Assembly: GCF_038396675.1 (NCBI RefSeq)
Contig: NC_088921.1
Coordinates: forward strand, 22,866,001-22,930,000
Length of the DNA: 64,000 bases
DNA from: Hydra vulgaris
Taxonomy: Eukaryota > Cnidaria > Hydrozoa > Anthoathecata > Hydridae
Direction: 5' to 3'
The translations under genes were made by a program, and so were the position numbers. The notes beneath the pieces are model-generated. The model had not been told where the DNA came from, searched no databases, and saw only the letters and a program-made list of their open reading frames with translations. Numbering within the stretch: the stretch's first letter is position 1; every line of letters begins with the position of its first letter. Positions 37,214-49,596 of this stretch are shown piece by piece.

Positions 37214-37366
37214 AGATTTTAGATGCTTCTTTTCGATACTTCTGGAAGCTTTTGGATGCGTCTGGATGCTTCTGAATGTTTCTGGATACTTCTGGATGCT
37301 TTCAGATGCTTCTTCTGGAAACTTCTGGAAGCTTCTGCATGTTTCTGGAAACTTCTGGATACCTCT
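37214..37366. promoter_or_regulatory. Heat-shock-element-like array upstream of Tc1 transposase
   Basis: A 10-bp-periodic array of TTCTGGATGC/TTCTGGAAAC variants. TTCTGGAA is nTTCnnGAAn, so the array reads as alternating inverted pentamers, the binding unit of heat-shock factor. From 37313 to 37355, eight of nine successive pentamers are perfect TTC or GAA at exact 5-bp spacing: TTC 37313, GAA 37318, TTC 37323, GAA 37328, TTC 37333, a CAT mismatch at 37338, TTC 37343, GAA 37348, TTC 37353. The rest (37214-37312) has weaker units with GAT for GAA. It lies upstream of the TATA box at 37175-37182. HSF control of the transposase is inferred. Confidence 0.6.
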
Positions 37367-37435
37367 TTTAACTATTAAAAAACTTTCGTGACGTTGACAC
37401 GGACCAGACTTAAGAAAATGAAACAAACCTAAAAA

Positions 37436-37453
37436 GCTGCACTTGTTTTGTCC
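37436..37453. repeat. Right inner direct repeat of Tc1 IR/DR
   Basis: Minus strand GGACAAAACAAGTGCAGC, exactly 196 bp inside the right outer copy. Confidence 0.85.
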
Positions 37454-37630
37454 GCTGCAAAATGGCACTTGTCAACGAAATTCTGCCTGTGTGCTGTCAC
37501 CTGTCAGCTGATTGCTCATGTCATGGCATGCTATGACTCCAGACTCCTGAACTGTTTGCTGTGGTAGTATAGTTCGTTTCGTTTTTAAGACATGTAAAAT
37601 TAGGAACACTTTTTAGAATTGTTCGATGTT

Positions 37631-37649
37631 GGTTGCAAATGTTTTGTCC
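37631..37649. repeat. Right outer direct repeat of Tc1 IR/DR
   Basis: Minus strand GGACAAAACATTTGCAACC at the right end of the Tc1 element. The AAGTG of the other copies is ATTTG here. Confidence 0.8.
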
Positions 37650-38025
37650 AATACTGTATATTGACTATAATAAATTGAAAGAATAACATTTTCTCTCACT
37701 GATTATTCTTGGTGAACAAGTGACATCCGAGACCTTTCTTAATCTTTTACTTGTAATTTCAAGCTTCTTAAGGTAACAAGATATAGATGGTTGGGATATT
37801 GTTACTCCATTTTCTTGAAGCTTTCTGGCTATTCCAGCCTGCGTAAGTGAATTGTCGTCTTGAATACATTCAGATAACAACATCATAGCACGAGAATTGG
37901 AGATTTGTTTGGGGCCACTTTTCTGTTGTAGGTTAAATCAATCACTAAGATTATTCTTACTGATTGTTTTAGTGGTATTTATGGATGAATATATCATTTA
38001 TTTTCAAAAAATTAAATTATATATA

Positions 38026-38135
38026 AACGCTATATAATTATTAATAAATTGATATATAATTATTAATAAACTGATATATAATTGTTAATAAAATGATATA
38101 TAATTATTGATAAACCGCTATATAATTATTAATAA
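38026..38135. repeat. Right subterminal 22-bp array
   Basis: Five units of the same 22-bp repeat as 34861-34992, in inverted orientation (on plus, units end in TATAATTATTAATAA). Confidence 0.85.
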
Positions 38136-38140
38136 CCTTG

Positions 38141-39078
38141 TAAATAAAAAATATCGTCTTACGAAGAAACATTAAAAACGCAACCGGATTTTTCATAAAC
38201 TTTTTTTATTTAAACTTTATAAAACATTATTATAAAAAATTTAATATTTTAATTTCTTTTCGCTCAATTTTTTATTAAAAATGTTGCTTTTTTCATTAAA
38301 TTGTAAAATTAGAAATAATACTTTCGATTTGCAATGAATTAGTTCTTCGAAACTTTCAATTTAAAAGATTAGAAGATCTCACTCATTGTAAATCGAGTTT
38401 TTTTTTTGAAGTCTATTAGAAATATATTTTAAAGTTATTTATAATTATTTATAGTTGTTTATAATTGTAGTAAACTATATAGTTAGTTAATTATAGTTTA
38501 TTTGAAGGTTTCAGATAAATTATTTAAATTTGATTTATTATCAAATTATTCTCATCAAATAGTAGTAAGAAAGTTATAAAAACCAAGACATTTTCAAAAT
38601 AAGTAACTTTTCGACATGTACCTCTTTTTGAATGTTTAATATTAGTTACAAACACAAACTTTGGAAAGTATAACAATTTAAAACTTTTTCTTCGTTGAGT
38701 GAAACAAACAACACATGTTTTTGACAACATCTCGTATAACCTCAAATTTTCAAAGGTTTTAGTTTAACCTAAATTTTTAACAGGTATTTTGATCAGATTC
38801 GTTAAAAAATTTGGAATGTTTTGAATATATTTAGGACTTTCATGTTCTGGTGGGGGTGGGAGGATGCATTCCCCAATCCCCATCCTTCTGGATCCGTCAC
38901 TGAAAACAGATAGAAGTTCAAAAAATAAAATGCTTCGGATCTATGTTTGTAACATTTTGTTTCGAAAACAAAAAGAAAACGACATCAAAACTTAAAGGTA
39001 TTATAAACTTAACTTATTATGTAATGATCTTAATCTTATACGTTTACGCAAATAGGTTTTTTATAATTACGCAAACAC
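38141..39078. other. No gene recognised
   Basis: AT-rich. A GC-richer patch at 38845-38905 (GTGGGGGTGGGAGGATGC, CCCCAATCCCCATCC, GGATCCGTCACTG) looks like the end of an unrecognised repeat. Confidence 0.4.
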
Positions 39079-42000
39079 ATTTTTTTTTTTTAAACATCTT
39101 CGCTTCCAACAAGGCTGCCACTAATTAAAGTTGGAAGTTACTGAAAGAGAAAAAATGAAGATTGTAGAGCAAAATAACGTTTGACGGACTAAAAAGATTG
39201 CAAATTATATGAATCAGGAAGGCAAGATGAAGGAAGCGAATTCCAAAGAACTGATGTTCGACGAAAAAAACTAGACAATTTTTTGGAGCACTTAGGAACA
39301 GTCACAGAAAAATGATGACACTTAATTGAATGAGGAGTAACACGAGAATGAATTTTAGTAGATGGCACAAGAGACGCTAGCTCTTTAGAGCAGTGCCCAT
39401 TATAGTATTTGTAGAAAAAAGAAAAAGAAGCAACATTACGACGATGTGATAACGGTTGGAGGTTGGCTGCAATAGCAGGTCCAACTACGTTTACAATGCG
39501 CTTTTGCACCTTGTCTAAAAGAGAAAGGGCATATTTACTAGATCCGCCCCAGATATAGCAACAGTATTCCATACAAGGCCGGATTTGAGATTTATAGAGA
39601 TAGAGAATAGAATCCGAAGTAAGAAAGTGACGAGCTCGATAAAGAGATGCAACCTTAGCAGATACTAATTTTGCAACTGATTTGATGTATGGTTTCCAAG
39701 AAAGATTGGAAGTTAGAGTTAATCCTATAAGATGAAGGGTAGACGACTCATCGAGTACATTACCGTTCATAAGTATAGGAAGATTTAAATTATTGTGATA
39801 ACGATTGGTTGAAAAAAATTGAGTTAAAAAAATCTGAATTAAAGTTTAGCAGCCACTGTGAGCCCCATGCTGTAGCAGAAGTGAGATCCTTTTTAAGCTC
39901 AAATGCCCCCTCCAAGCAATCAGAGGGTGTTGGTTTCTTATCAAGACAAGAATAAATGGTAGTATCATCAGCAAACAATGCCACCTTAGATGTGAAAATA
40001 TCTGGAAAATCGTTGATGTAAATTAAAAAGAGTATAGGGCCAAGGACAGAACCTTGAGGAACCCCTGAAGTTACAGAATAAGAAGAAGAGTGTTGTCCAT
40101 TGAGGACAACATTTATGCTACGATTGGAAAGAAAGGATTCAATGATCTTAAAGATGTTGGCGGATACAACATAAGAAGAATGCTTATGGAGAAGACCAGC
40201 ATGCCAAACTTTTTCAAAAGATTTTGAAACGTCAAGAGCGATGGCCTTAACCTCTCCACCTTCATCTAATGCACAATAAAACCTGTCAGTTATTACTGTT
40301 AGCAAATCAGCTGTAGAACGAGAAGATCGAAATCCATATTGATGGTCAGAAAGTAAGTTATTAGATTCAAGATGACAAATTAAGTGTTTGTTAACTAAAG
40401 ATTCAAAAACCTTGCTTATGATAGGAAGAAGACTTATGGGACGGTAGGTAGACGAATCAGATCCTCTCTAGAATTTTTGAAAATAGGGATAACAGATGCC
40501 GCTTTCCAGCAGGCTGGAAAACAAGACTCTGATAAGCACTTGTTGAATAGTTTTGAGAGTATAGAGGACAGCTCCGGAGAACACTTCTGCAAGACAATAA
40601 CAGGTATGTTGTTTGGGCCACAAGCTGTAGAAGAGTCTAGGCAGGAAATCACTTTAGATCCAGATGCTGGAGTGATATGAATGTCAAGCAATGGATCAAT
40701 CTGTTTGTTGGCAATATCAGGTAGAGCGCAACTAGTGGAATCAAGAGATGATATTGATGAAAAGTTTTTAGCAAACAATTCGGCTTTGTTTTTAGGTGAG
40801 GTGACAAAGTCTGAACCATACAAGAGAGGTGGAATTATAGATTTGCCCTTATTATTGATATTATTAAAGATTCTCCAGAAGTCACGAGAGCCTAATTTTT
40901 GAGATGAGATACGAAATTTCATGACCTGAGAAAAGCGGGTTTTGGCGTTAGACGAAACCTTTTTACAATTGTTTCTAGCAGTAATAAACAGACGTCTATT
41001 TTCTGGAGAAATGTTTTGCTGATAAATATGGAAATAACGGCTTCGATTGACAATTGCAGTAGCACAGTGTGAGGAAAACCATGGAGGAAAGTGAGGCTTG
41101 ACCTGAAATCGTTGAGAGGGAATAAAAGATTCCATACCAGCCTGAATCCACGAAGTTATGTAAGAAGCACATTTGTCAAAAGGAAGACAAAGGATTTCTA
41201 CCCAACGGCCATTACGAAGAAAATCACGGAAAGAATCCCAGTCAGCTTTACTGTAGTTGTAAGAGGTTCGATAATAGGGGGATTCAGGTGATGAAGAAGA
41301 ATGAGATATTAGTTTTAGAGAGATCAAACTGTGATCAGAGGAACCTAAAGGAGAATGTGGAGAAACTGAGCACTGACTAGGATCAAAAACAAGACATAAG
41401 TCGAGTAGAGAAGTTAGATGATTCGGGTTGTCAGGATGGCGATTTAGAGAGTTGACAATTTGAGTTAGGGATTGAGAAAGGCAAAAATTGTGGGCTTTAA
41501 TGCCTGCACAGTCACTGACACTAGAGCCAAGCCATTCAGAGTGGTGAGCATTAAAGTCACCGACAACAACTATATTAGCTGATGAATAAAAAGAGAGGGC
41601 TTGGTGAATATGATCAGAAATAATGTCAAAAAGAGTGCAGTCTTGAGATGAAGGAGAAACCCTGTAGAACAAAGAGAAAGGCAATAGAGTGAAGTGGTGC
41701 TAAACGAAAGCACATGAAAGAATAGTCTGTGGATTCAAATCTAGTTTCACGACAAATGGGTGAATTTTTACGAATGTAAATGCCCAGGCCAAGCATGTGA
41801 CTATTGGAGTCTTTACGAATAAGAGGCATATAACCATCAACACTAAGATCACAAGATGAGACAGCCGAACTCAAATTAGTCTTACAAAGAGCAAGTAGGT
41901 CTGGTGAACTTTGCAAGAGATAAGACTCAACAGAAGAAAAGTTACTTCGAAGACCACGAATATTAGTGAATGATAGGTTTAGAGAACTTGGTGATGATGA

Positions 42001-42470
42001 TGTTTTATTAAGTTTTATAGTTTTTAATACTTTATTCATTTTTAAATTAGATTGAAGAACTTGACTCAAAGCATAGATAGCACTCAGAACACCGTTTAAT
42101 AGCCAAGCCCTTGCCTCATTACTACTAATAAATCCTAAGCCGTAACAAAGGGCTCCAAATGTGGCCTCCGCAATGCACACCAAAAGTACAAACAGGGACA
42201 CCATCCATGCGCAACATGGCACTGTTAATACTTTAGTATTTTTCAACTGTTGATGGAATCAGCCTCTCTGAGAGCTACCACAGAGTTCGGGGAAGCTGAC
42301 TACCAGCCGGCCTCATTAGGAGATAATATAATGAGTTGCCTAGTCATAAAAACAGAGACACAAGCAAAACCCATGCATTGAGTCAAGAAGATCCAGCATT
42401 CAACATCCTAAACTGGAAACAATGTATTAAAAATACATCTGCGCTAGCCTAATAGATAAAGAAGGGGAGC
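39079..42470 (-). mobile_element. Jockey-like LINE, copy A, near full length
   Basis: Minus-strand non-LTR retrotransposon of about 3.4 kb. The 3' end is at 39079-39092 with an A-tail of about 13, directly after GGAAGCGAAGATGTTTAAA. The 5' end is set at about 42470, where a GC-richer untranslated region begins (the exact start is uncertain). It encodes an APE-type endonuclease followed by reverse transcriptase. Copy B at 53626-55460 is highly similar over the 3' half and shares the same 3' end sequence, which fixes that boundary. No target duplication was identified. Confidence 0.82.
39189..42246 (-). pseudogene. LINE ORF2: endonuclease plus reverse transcriptase, frameshifted
   Basis: Four overlapping or adjacent frames read in order. 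42246-41626 has a hydrophobic leader of uncertain reality, then the endonuclease start (SFTNIRGLRSNFSSVESYLL; PDLLALCKTNLSS). 41684-40434 continues the endonuclease (VVVGDFNAHHSEWLGSS; GSSDHSLISLKL) and the start of RT. 40305-39790 has RT core blocks [34 protein letters not shown] and FADDTTIYS. 39770-39189 is the thumb/C-terminal part ([17 protein letters not shown], [18 protein letters not shown]). Comparison with copy B shows frameshifts near 41680, 40440 and 39800. The catalytic Asp pair is retained, but the copy cannot make a full protein. Confidence 0.82.
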
Positions 42471-42479
42471 GTTTATAAT

Positions 42480-44675
<2,196 letters not shown>

Positions 44676-44679
44676 AACT

Positions 44680-44912
44680 TTTGTCCCGATTGAACCAAGA
44701 CGTTACCGCATTTTTAAAATGATTGTCCCGATTGAAACGTTACGTTCTGGGAATAACGTGACGTCCCGATTGAATAACAGCACTCGAAAATTTGGTGCGG
44801 TTATGAACCAAGACAAACCAAGAATAACGTGACAAACCGTTACGTTTCGGGACTTAAGGTGATTCTCGGTTTATAACTTACCAAGAATAACGTTACAAAC
44901 CGTGGCGTTCCG
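44680..44912. repeat. Degenerate ACGTTA/TGTCCCGATTGAA repeats
   Basis: Three copies of (T/C)GTCCCGATTGAA and two of CCAAGAATAACGT(G/T)ACAAACCG with scattered CGTTACG motifs. The same unit continues across the hAT insertion as GGACAAACCGTTACTTCTTGG (48723-48743), so the hAT landed inside this repeat. Confidence 0.65.
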
Positions 44913-45433
44913 CAGGGGCGTCGCCTTGGAGAGAGTAGGGGGGAGTCTCCCTCTCCCAGAATCTAGAAAAGAGAAAAGTTGGGAATTTCCTTGCCACCAG
45001 TTAGGACAGTTGGGAAATCGGTGATAAAATCAAAAAAAATTTTCCAGTTAAATAAAATTAAAATGTTTGCGAAAATCCATCAAAGATCTAAGTTTTTTTT
45101 TACTTGGACAAATAATAAACTTTACGTTTATTAAACGGCTTAAGGCTGTTTTCCACAAGACAAAATAAATTGCGAAGATATGAACGTTTTGCGCCTGTTA
45201 TTACTTCCAATTATCAGTATACAAAAGTAAGATCAGAAATAGGTTTGTAGGAGTAATAGGCCTAATTAGATAATTATATATAATAGGATTATTAGTCTTA
45301 TTCTATTATTTTAAGACTCTTATATCTTATCACATTTATTAGGAGTGATAACTTTTATAAACATTGAATCATTTAAAAATTACGGTAAATTTAAAAATTA
45401 CGGTAAATCTGCGTTTGTTTTCCAGCACTAAAT

Positions 45434-48240
45434 ATGAATAGCAAAAGATATAAATTACAATGTTGCGTATGCAAAGCAGTATTTAATAGCGACTATAAAA
45501 CCAGTCATGAAAGATCCGTTCATGGTGGTAGAAAGGTTTGTATACAAACAGTGGGAGCCCCAGAGAATCCTTTTGTAGCCTCCTTAGCTTCAAAAAAACG
45601 AAAAATGGAACCTCAGAATGCTGGTATTGATGTCGAAGTGGATGATGAAATACAAAGTAGTGAACATACAAAGTTAGATTTGATAATAATTGAAACATCG
45701 ACTTCAAAATGTGGTATATCCAAAGAAGAAGAAACAACATCTTTTAATAAAAAATTTGAAGAGGACGCAAGTTCAAAAATTCAAGAAAATGATGCAAAAG
45801 GGGAAAACCCGGATTATGCTGTAGTCCAGGAACAAGCAGAGAAATTTACAGAATTAAATTCTAAATTAGATCATTTAACCCAGTTTTATGATCGAGACAA
45901 AAAGGATGACATGAATATTAATAACTTGGATACTACTGAAGTAAGCAGTGAAACAACAAATTGGACTTCGCTCATGGAAAGTTTGGGTGTTTTAATAGAT
46001 AATCTTAAAGATTGTAATGACATTCATAAAAAATATTGTAAAGAAGAATTAGTAAATGAAAAATTCGCTGCAATTGAAATTGTGAATGCAACAAGTTCTG
46101 TGGTGAAAATGTCAAAAAATGTTTTGAAAATGGAAAACGCTTTTTTAAAAAAACTCGATACCAAAGCTCAAAAAATTATAATTGACAAATCAGATTCATC
46201 ACCATTGTCAAGCCACGACCCAGGTTTACGTCCTGGGTCGTGGCTTATCAATGCTGAAGATGCTTGGATAAATGTTGGGGTGAGATCTTGGTCTAAGATG
46301 AAAAGCTATGGGAAAGACAAACTTGGAAAGCATCAGGCGCACTTTACCTCTCATGCACATAAAGTTGCATTAAATGAATATTGTCACTTTCTTATGAAAA
46401 AAGGGCATATAGATCACCTTATTGATAAATCCAATAGAATTGCTCTAATAGAGGAGCAAAAAATAGAGGTGCAGAATAGAAAAACTGTCGAAATTCTTAT
46501 TAATACATGCAAAACTTTGGGAAGCCAAGGGCTAGCGTTTAGAGAATCGGACAGTGCTAATCAAGGTAACTTTGTTGCAATTGTTAATCTTATCTCTCGC
46601 CACAATCCCACACTAAAAGCCTGGATTGAAGATAGAGCCCTTTGTACATATAGAGTTGCATACACGAGTCCATCGTCTAAAAATGAAATGATTAGTTTAA
46701 TTGCAACTGAATTAAAGAGTAAGATCATTGATGAAATTAACAGCTCCAATTTTTTTTCCGTTATGGCCGACACTACTCCCGATATGTCACATAACGACAT
46801 AATGAGTATAGTTGTGAGAACAGCCAGTGAAAACGGTGAGATTCGGGAAAGGCTTTTGAAATCCATCGAATGCACTGATAAGACTGGAAAAGGAATGGCT
46901 GAGCTAATTTTATCTTCTTTACATAAAGAAGACATTGACACATCAAAGATGGCTTTTCAGTCTTATGACTACGCGAGTTCAATGTCTGGACAATTTAAAG
47001 GAGTACAAAAGTATATAACAGAAGAAGTTGGCCATAATGTACCTTACATACCTTGTCAAGACCACAGAACAAACACTGCTCTTGAACATGCCTGCAATGT
47101 TAATGCTTTAATACGAGAATTGTTTAATGTCCTCGAACAGTTGAATGTTTTCTTCACATCAAGCACAAAAAGATTTAGTCATTTAAAAGAAAAACTTGAA
47201 GACATTGACATTGCAATACAGCTTGTAATACTGTCTAGAACAAGATGGACCGCACGAGCAAAATCTGTTAAGGCTTTAAATAAGTGTTTGAAGAAGGTTA
47301 TTGATCTTCTTCAGAGCATCTCAAATAATAAGAATTTTGATACTAACACGAGAACTAAGGCAATGGGACTTTTGAAAAAAGTAACAACTTTTGATTTCAT
47401 TATTACTCTTTTCTTCATGAAGAATATCATTGAGAAGATAAAAATATTAACTGAAATCTTAGAAAGTCCAAACTTCAATGTCATTGACAGTATTGATGTA
47501 ATTTAAAGTACTGCCAAGAACATACAAAATATCAGTAACGATACAGATGCTATGAACAATTTGATTGAAAGTGCAGTAATATTTTCTAGGAAATTACACA
47601 TTGATGCAGAAAACGATTACGAACGACACCATAGATTAATAGCAATGGAGATGAAAGCTTTTTACCGGAAAGAATTCAAAGAGGTCATTGACTCTCTAGC
47701 CATAGGTTTAACCGAAAACTCGGCAGCATTAAAGGAAATATTTGCCCCTATCACCAAAATTTTTAGTTTTCCGTTAAATAAGGATAATTTGAGTATTGAA
47801 AACTTAACAAAAGCAAGCATTCTTTTTCCTCCTGGATACAAAGATCATATTCCAGACGTTCATGTGCTGAAAGGCCAGATGGAAATTTTGATAGATATCT
47901 GTTTAGAAGAAGGTGATGGAGATTTTAACTCATCAAGAACACCAGCCAAGACGCTGCAAGACATTTTGTAACGTGTTGTGAAGTTAAAGGATATACTGAA
48001 AAAGCCCATAAACTAGGCATTTTTATAGTCACAGCTGATTATGGTGTAGCATCAAATGAGCGTTCTTTCACTCAACTCAAGATTGCAAAATCACATCTGA
48101 GAACAACAATGAGTGACGAGAGATTGGATAGTCTCATGCTACGGAAGTGCGAAAAAGAACTTTGTAAAGGAGTTAACCCCGAACATCTTGTTAAACGATG
48201 GGTTCAGTTGAAGAAACGTCATATTAAAATCAAACAGTAG
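45434..48240 (+). pseudogene. hAT transposase, long frame with one stop and one frameshift
   Basis: An open run of 690 codons (45434-47503). At the N terminus CCVCKAVFNSDYKTSHERSVH is a C2H2-type finger, partly quoted here as CCVCKAV and HERSVH. An acidic, coiled region follows, then from about residue 285 the hAT core: HQAHFTSHAHKVA, GLAFRESDSANQGNFV, FFSVMADTTPDMSHNDIMSI (first catalytic Asp), and CQDHRTNTALEHACN. TAA at 47504-47506 is in frame with the following 47507-47971 segment. A frameshift between 47971 and 48040 leads to the dimerisation end ADYGVASNERSFTQLKIAKS (about 48037-48240). It is the best-preserved hAT protein in the window. The start is the first ATG before the zinc finger. 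Confidence 0.85.
46210..46246. repeat. 15-bp perfect inverted repeat inside the hAT coding frame
   Basis: AAGCCACGACCCAGG, spacer TTTACGT, then the exact complement. It is GC-rich in an AT-rich gene, stays in frame (SSHDPGLRPGSWLI), and lies where related proteins carry a TTF-type zinc-finger segment. Confidence 0.9.
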
Positions 48241-48800
48241 ACAAAAAATGATAGGCTGATGATAAAATATTGTGCGTATAAGTTTTGTAATAAAATAGTA
48301 TTTTCCATATTCTTTTGTACTAACTCATTTCCGTTAAATCTTAAACTGCTATATATGCTGCCAGAATGGTTTGTAAAGTTTATTGGATTTGTAAATTGTA
48401 ATATTTTTTTAAATTAATACAATTTCACTATGAATGGGTAAAACTTTTAGACGTTTTTTGAATTGAATACTTTGTATATATGTAAAGGAAGCTATGTTTT
48501 GTTAATAGAAGTTAATAAACTCTGATAATTGGCAATTCATCAGAGTGAGTGCAGTGTAGTATAACAATCAGTAGATTTTGTAAATAGGACAGAAATTGAT
48601 TTCTTAAATTCTTGAAATATAAAAAACAGTTGTGAAAACAATGTTAAGCAGTTGGGAAAAACAAGGTCTCTTCCTCTCCCCCCCCCCCTGGATTTTTTTC
48701 ACGCAACGCCATTGACGTTCCGGGACAAACCGTTACTTCTTGGTTTTTTACATTTTTTTACATTTTACAACGTGCGGGTAAAATGTAAAAAAATGCTGGG

Positions 48801-48838
48801 TGTCAACGGGTACCCGGGCAACCGGGTACCCGTTGACA
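48801..48838. repeat. 17-bp perfect GC-rich inverted repeat
   Basis: TGTCAACGGGTACCCGG, loop GCAA, then the exact complement. Outside it, ACATTTTAC/GTAAAATGT forms another short inverted pair at about 48759-48786. Confidence 0.9.
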
Positions 48839-48936
48839 GCCTTAGTTATAATATGAACCTAAGTTAGATAAAGCGCTATGGAAAGGGGTGCGTTATCTAG
48901 GTTTGTTTTAAAGTATAATTTGTTAAATAACAATTG

Positions 48937-48937
<1 letters not shown>

Positions 48938-48987
<50 letters not shown>

Positions 48988-48988
48988 A

Positions 48989-49069
<81 letters not shown>
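48938..49069. repeat. (TA)n microsatellite
   Basis: About 130 bp of TA repeats broken once by TTTAAG near 48985. Confidence 0.95.
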
Positions 49070-49074
<5 letters not shown>

Positions 49075-49434
49075 TTTATGGTGTTTAATTGAGATTAGTA
49101 TTTTAATACTATTTGTAAATATCCGAGAAAATTAAATTTTAGAATATATGATTGATTTAAGATTATTTCATGTCAGAAAACATTAATTCTTATAATAAAG
49201 TGCAATGTTTGATGTGGCTAAAGGAAACTGAACAGTCACAAGCTGTATGTATTACTGTATCACAGTTATAGCTATTAATTCAAACTTATTTTATTAACAA
49301 AAAACCCGAAAATCCGCCTTTGTTTACTATGAACGTTTTTAAACAAAGCTACCATTCTTTTTATTTATTTCCCTACAAAACTTACCCAGGCTTCTTGAAG
49401 TGAATTTTTGATAATACATTAAACATTTTTATCA

Positions 49435-49596
49435 GTTTATCAAAAGCTTTTGATAATATTGACCATCAAATTTTTATAAAAATGCTCGAATTATATGGAA
49501 CAACAAAATTCCTTTTAAAATGGACAAAAAGTTGTTTAAATAATTGTACTCAATATAAAATTAGACCTTATGGACTAAAGGTGAGTTTTCACTCAA
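49435..49596 (+). pseudogene. LINE reverse-transcriptase scrap
   Basis: One frame reads LSKAFDNIDHQIFIKMLELY followed by GTTKFLLKW and NNCTQYKIRPYG, the RT block with AFD-x-(I/V)DH and the next helix. It is a short fragment with no YADD motif and no ends. Confidence 0.65.

Larger units (their letters stand above)
35636..37656 (-). mobile_element. IR/DR Tc1 transposon nested in the element above
   Basis: The left end is CAGTATCGGACAAAACGAGT and the right end on the minus strand is CAGTATTGGACAAAACATTT. TA lies on both sides (35634-35635 and 37657-37658). A second copy of the core GGACAAAAC(A/G)AGTGCAAC lies inside each end, so each terminal inverted repeat of about 200 bp carries two direct repeats, the IR/DR layout of Tc1 subfamilies such as Sleeping Beauty and Minos. 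The single transposase gene (35890-36897) is nearly intact. It is 2021 bp long, interrupts the gene of the outer element, and is therefore the younger insertion. Confidence 0.9.
35090..38005 (-). pseudogene. DDE transposase (IS630/Tc1-like) interrupted by Tc1
   Basis: The 5' part lies at about 38005-37665. It begins MIYSSINTTKTISKNN, shifts frame near 37930, then gives a helix-turn-helix segment (SLTQAGIARKLQENGVTISQ). The 3' part (35633-35090) gives MLFLDETGFNLHSRPNFGYS with the first catalytic Asp, then IIEGPFNTEIFLEFL, then ILIMDNVRFHKSG with the second Asp. A one-base frameshift near 35300 comes before LPPYSPQLNPIEEVFSYLK, which holds the catalytic Glu. Taking out the Tc1 and one TA puts the two halves in the same frame, with one TAG near the junction. 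The protein belongs to the DDE_3-type superfamily of IS630/Tc1/mariner. It is inactive because of the insertion, a stop and two frameshifts. Confidence 0.75.
34856..38140 (-). mobile_element. IS630/Tc1-type element with 22-bp subterminal arrays, split by an inserted Tc1
   Basis: The two ends are inverted copies: the left reads GTTATTAATAATTATATAGC and the right, on the minus strand, reads the same 20 bases. Each end is a tandem array of about 22-bp units (six copies left, five right), in opposite orientation. Between them is a minus-strand DDE transposase gene cut in two by the Tc1 element at 35636-37656. The right end is followed by TA; the left boundary (GCAGAG at 34855-34860) is less certain and I did not confirm a TA duplication. 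Confidence 0.7.
44913..48714 (+). mobile_element. hAT transposon 4 (ZMYM1/TTF-like), full length
   Basis: The left end is CAGGGGCGTCGC and the right end on the minus strand is CAATGGCGTTGC. The flanking 8-mers are GCGTTCCG (44905-44912) and ACGTTCCG (48715-48722), a 7/8 target duplication. G/C-rich tracts lie just inside each end (GTAGGGGGGAGTC; a run of C at 48679-48689). It is 3802 bp with one long plus-strand transposase gene. Confidence 0.88.

Noticed and set aside
36944..37468. A 174-residue minus-strand frame rich in FPE/FRS repeats
   Set aside because: It is the 10-bp-periodic promoter array read as protein; it lies between the Tc1 terminal repeat and the transposase start.
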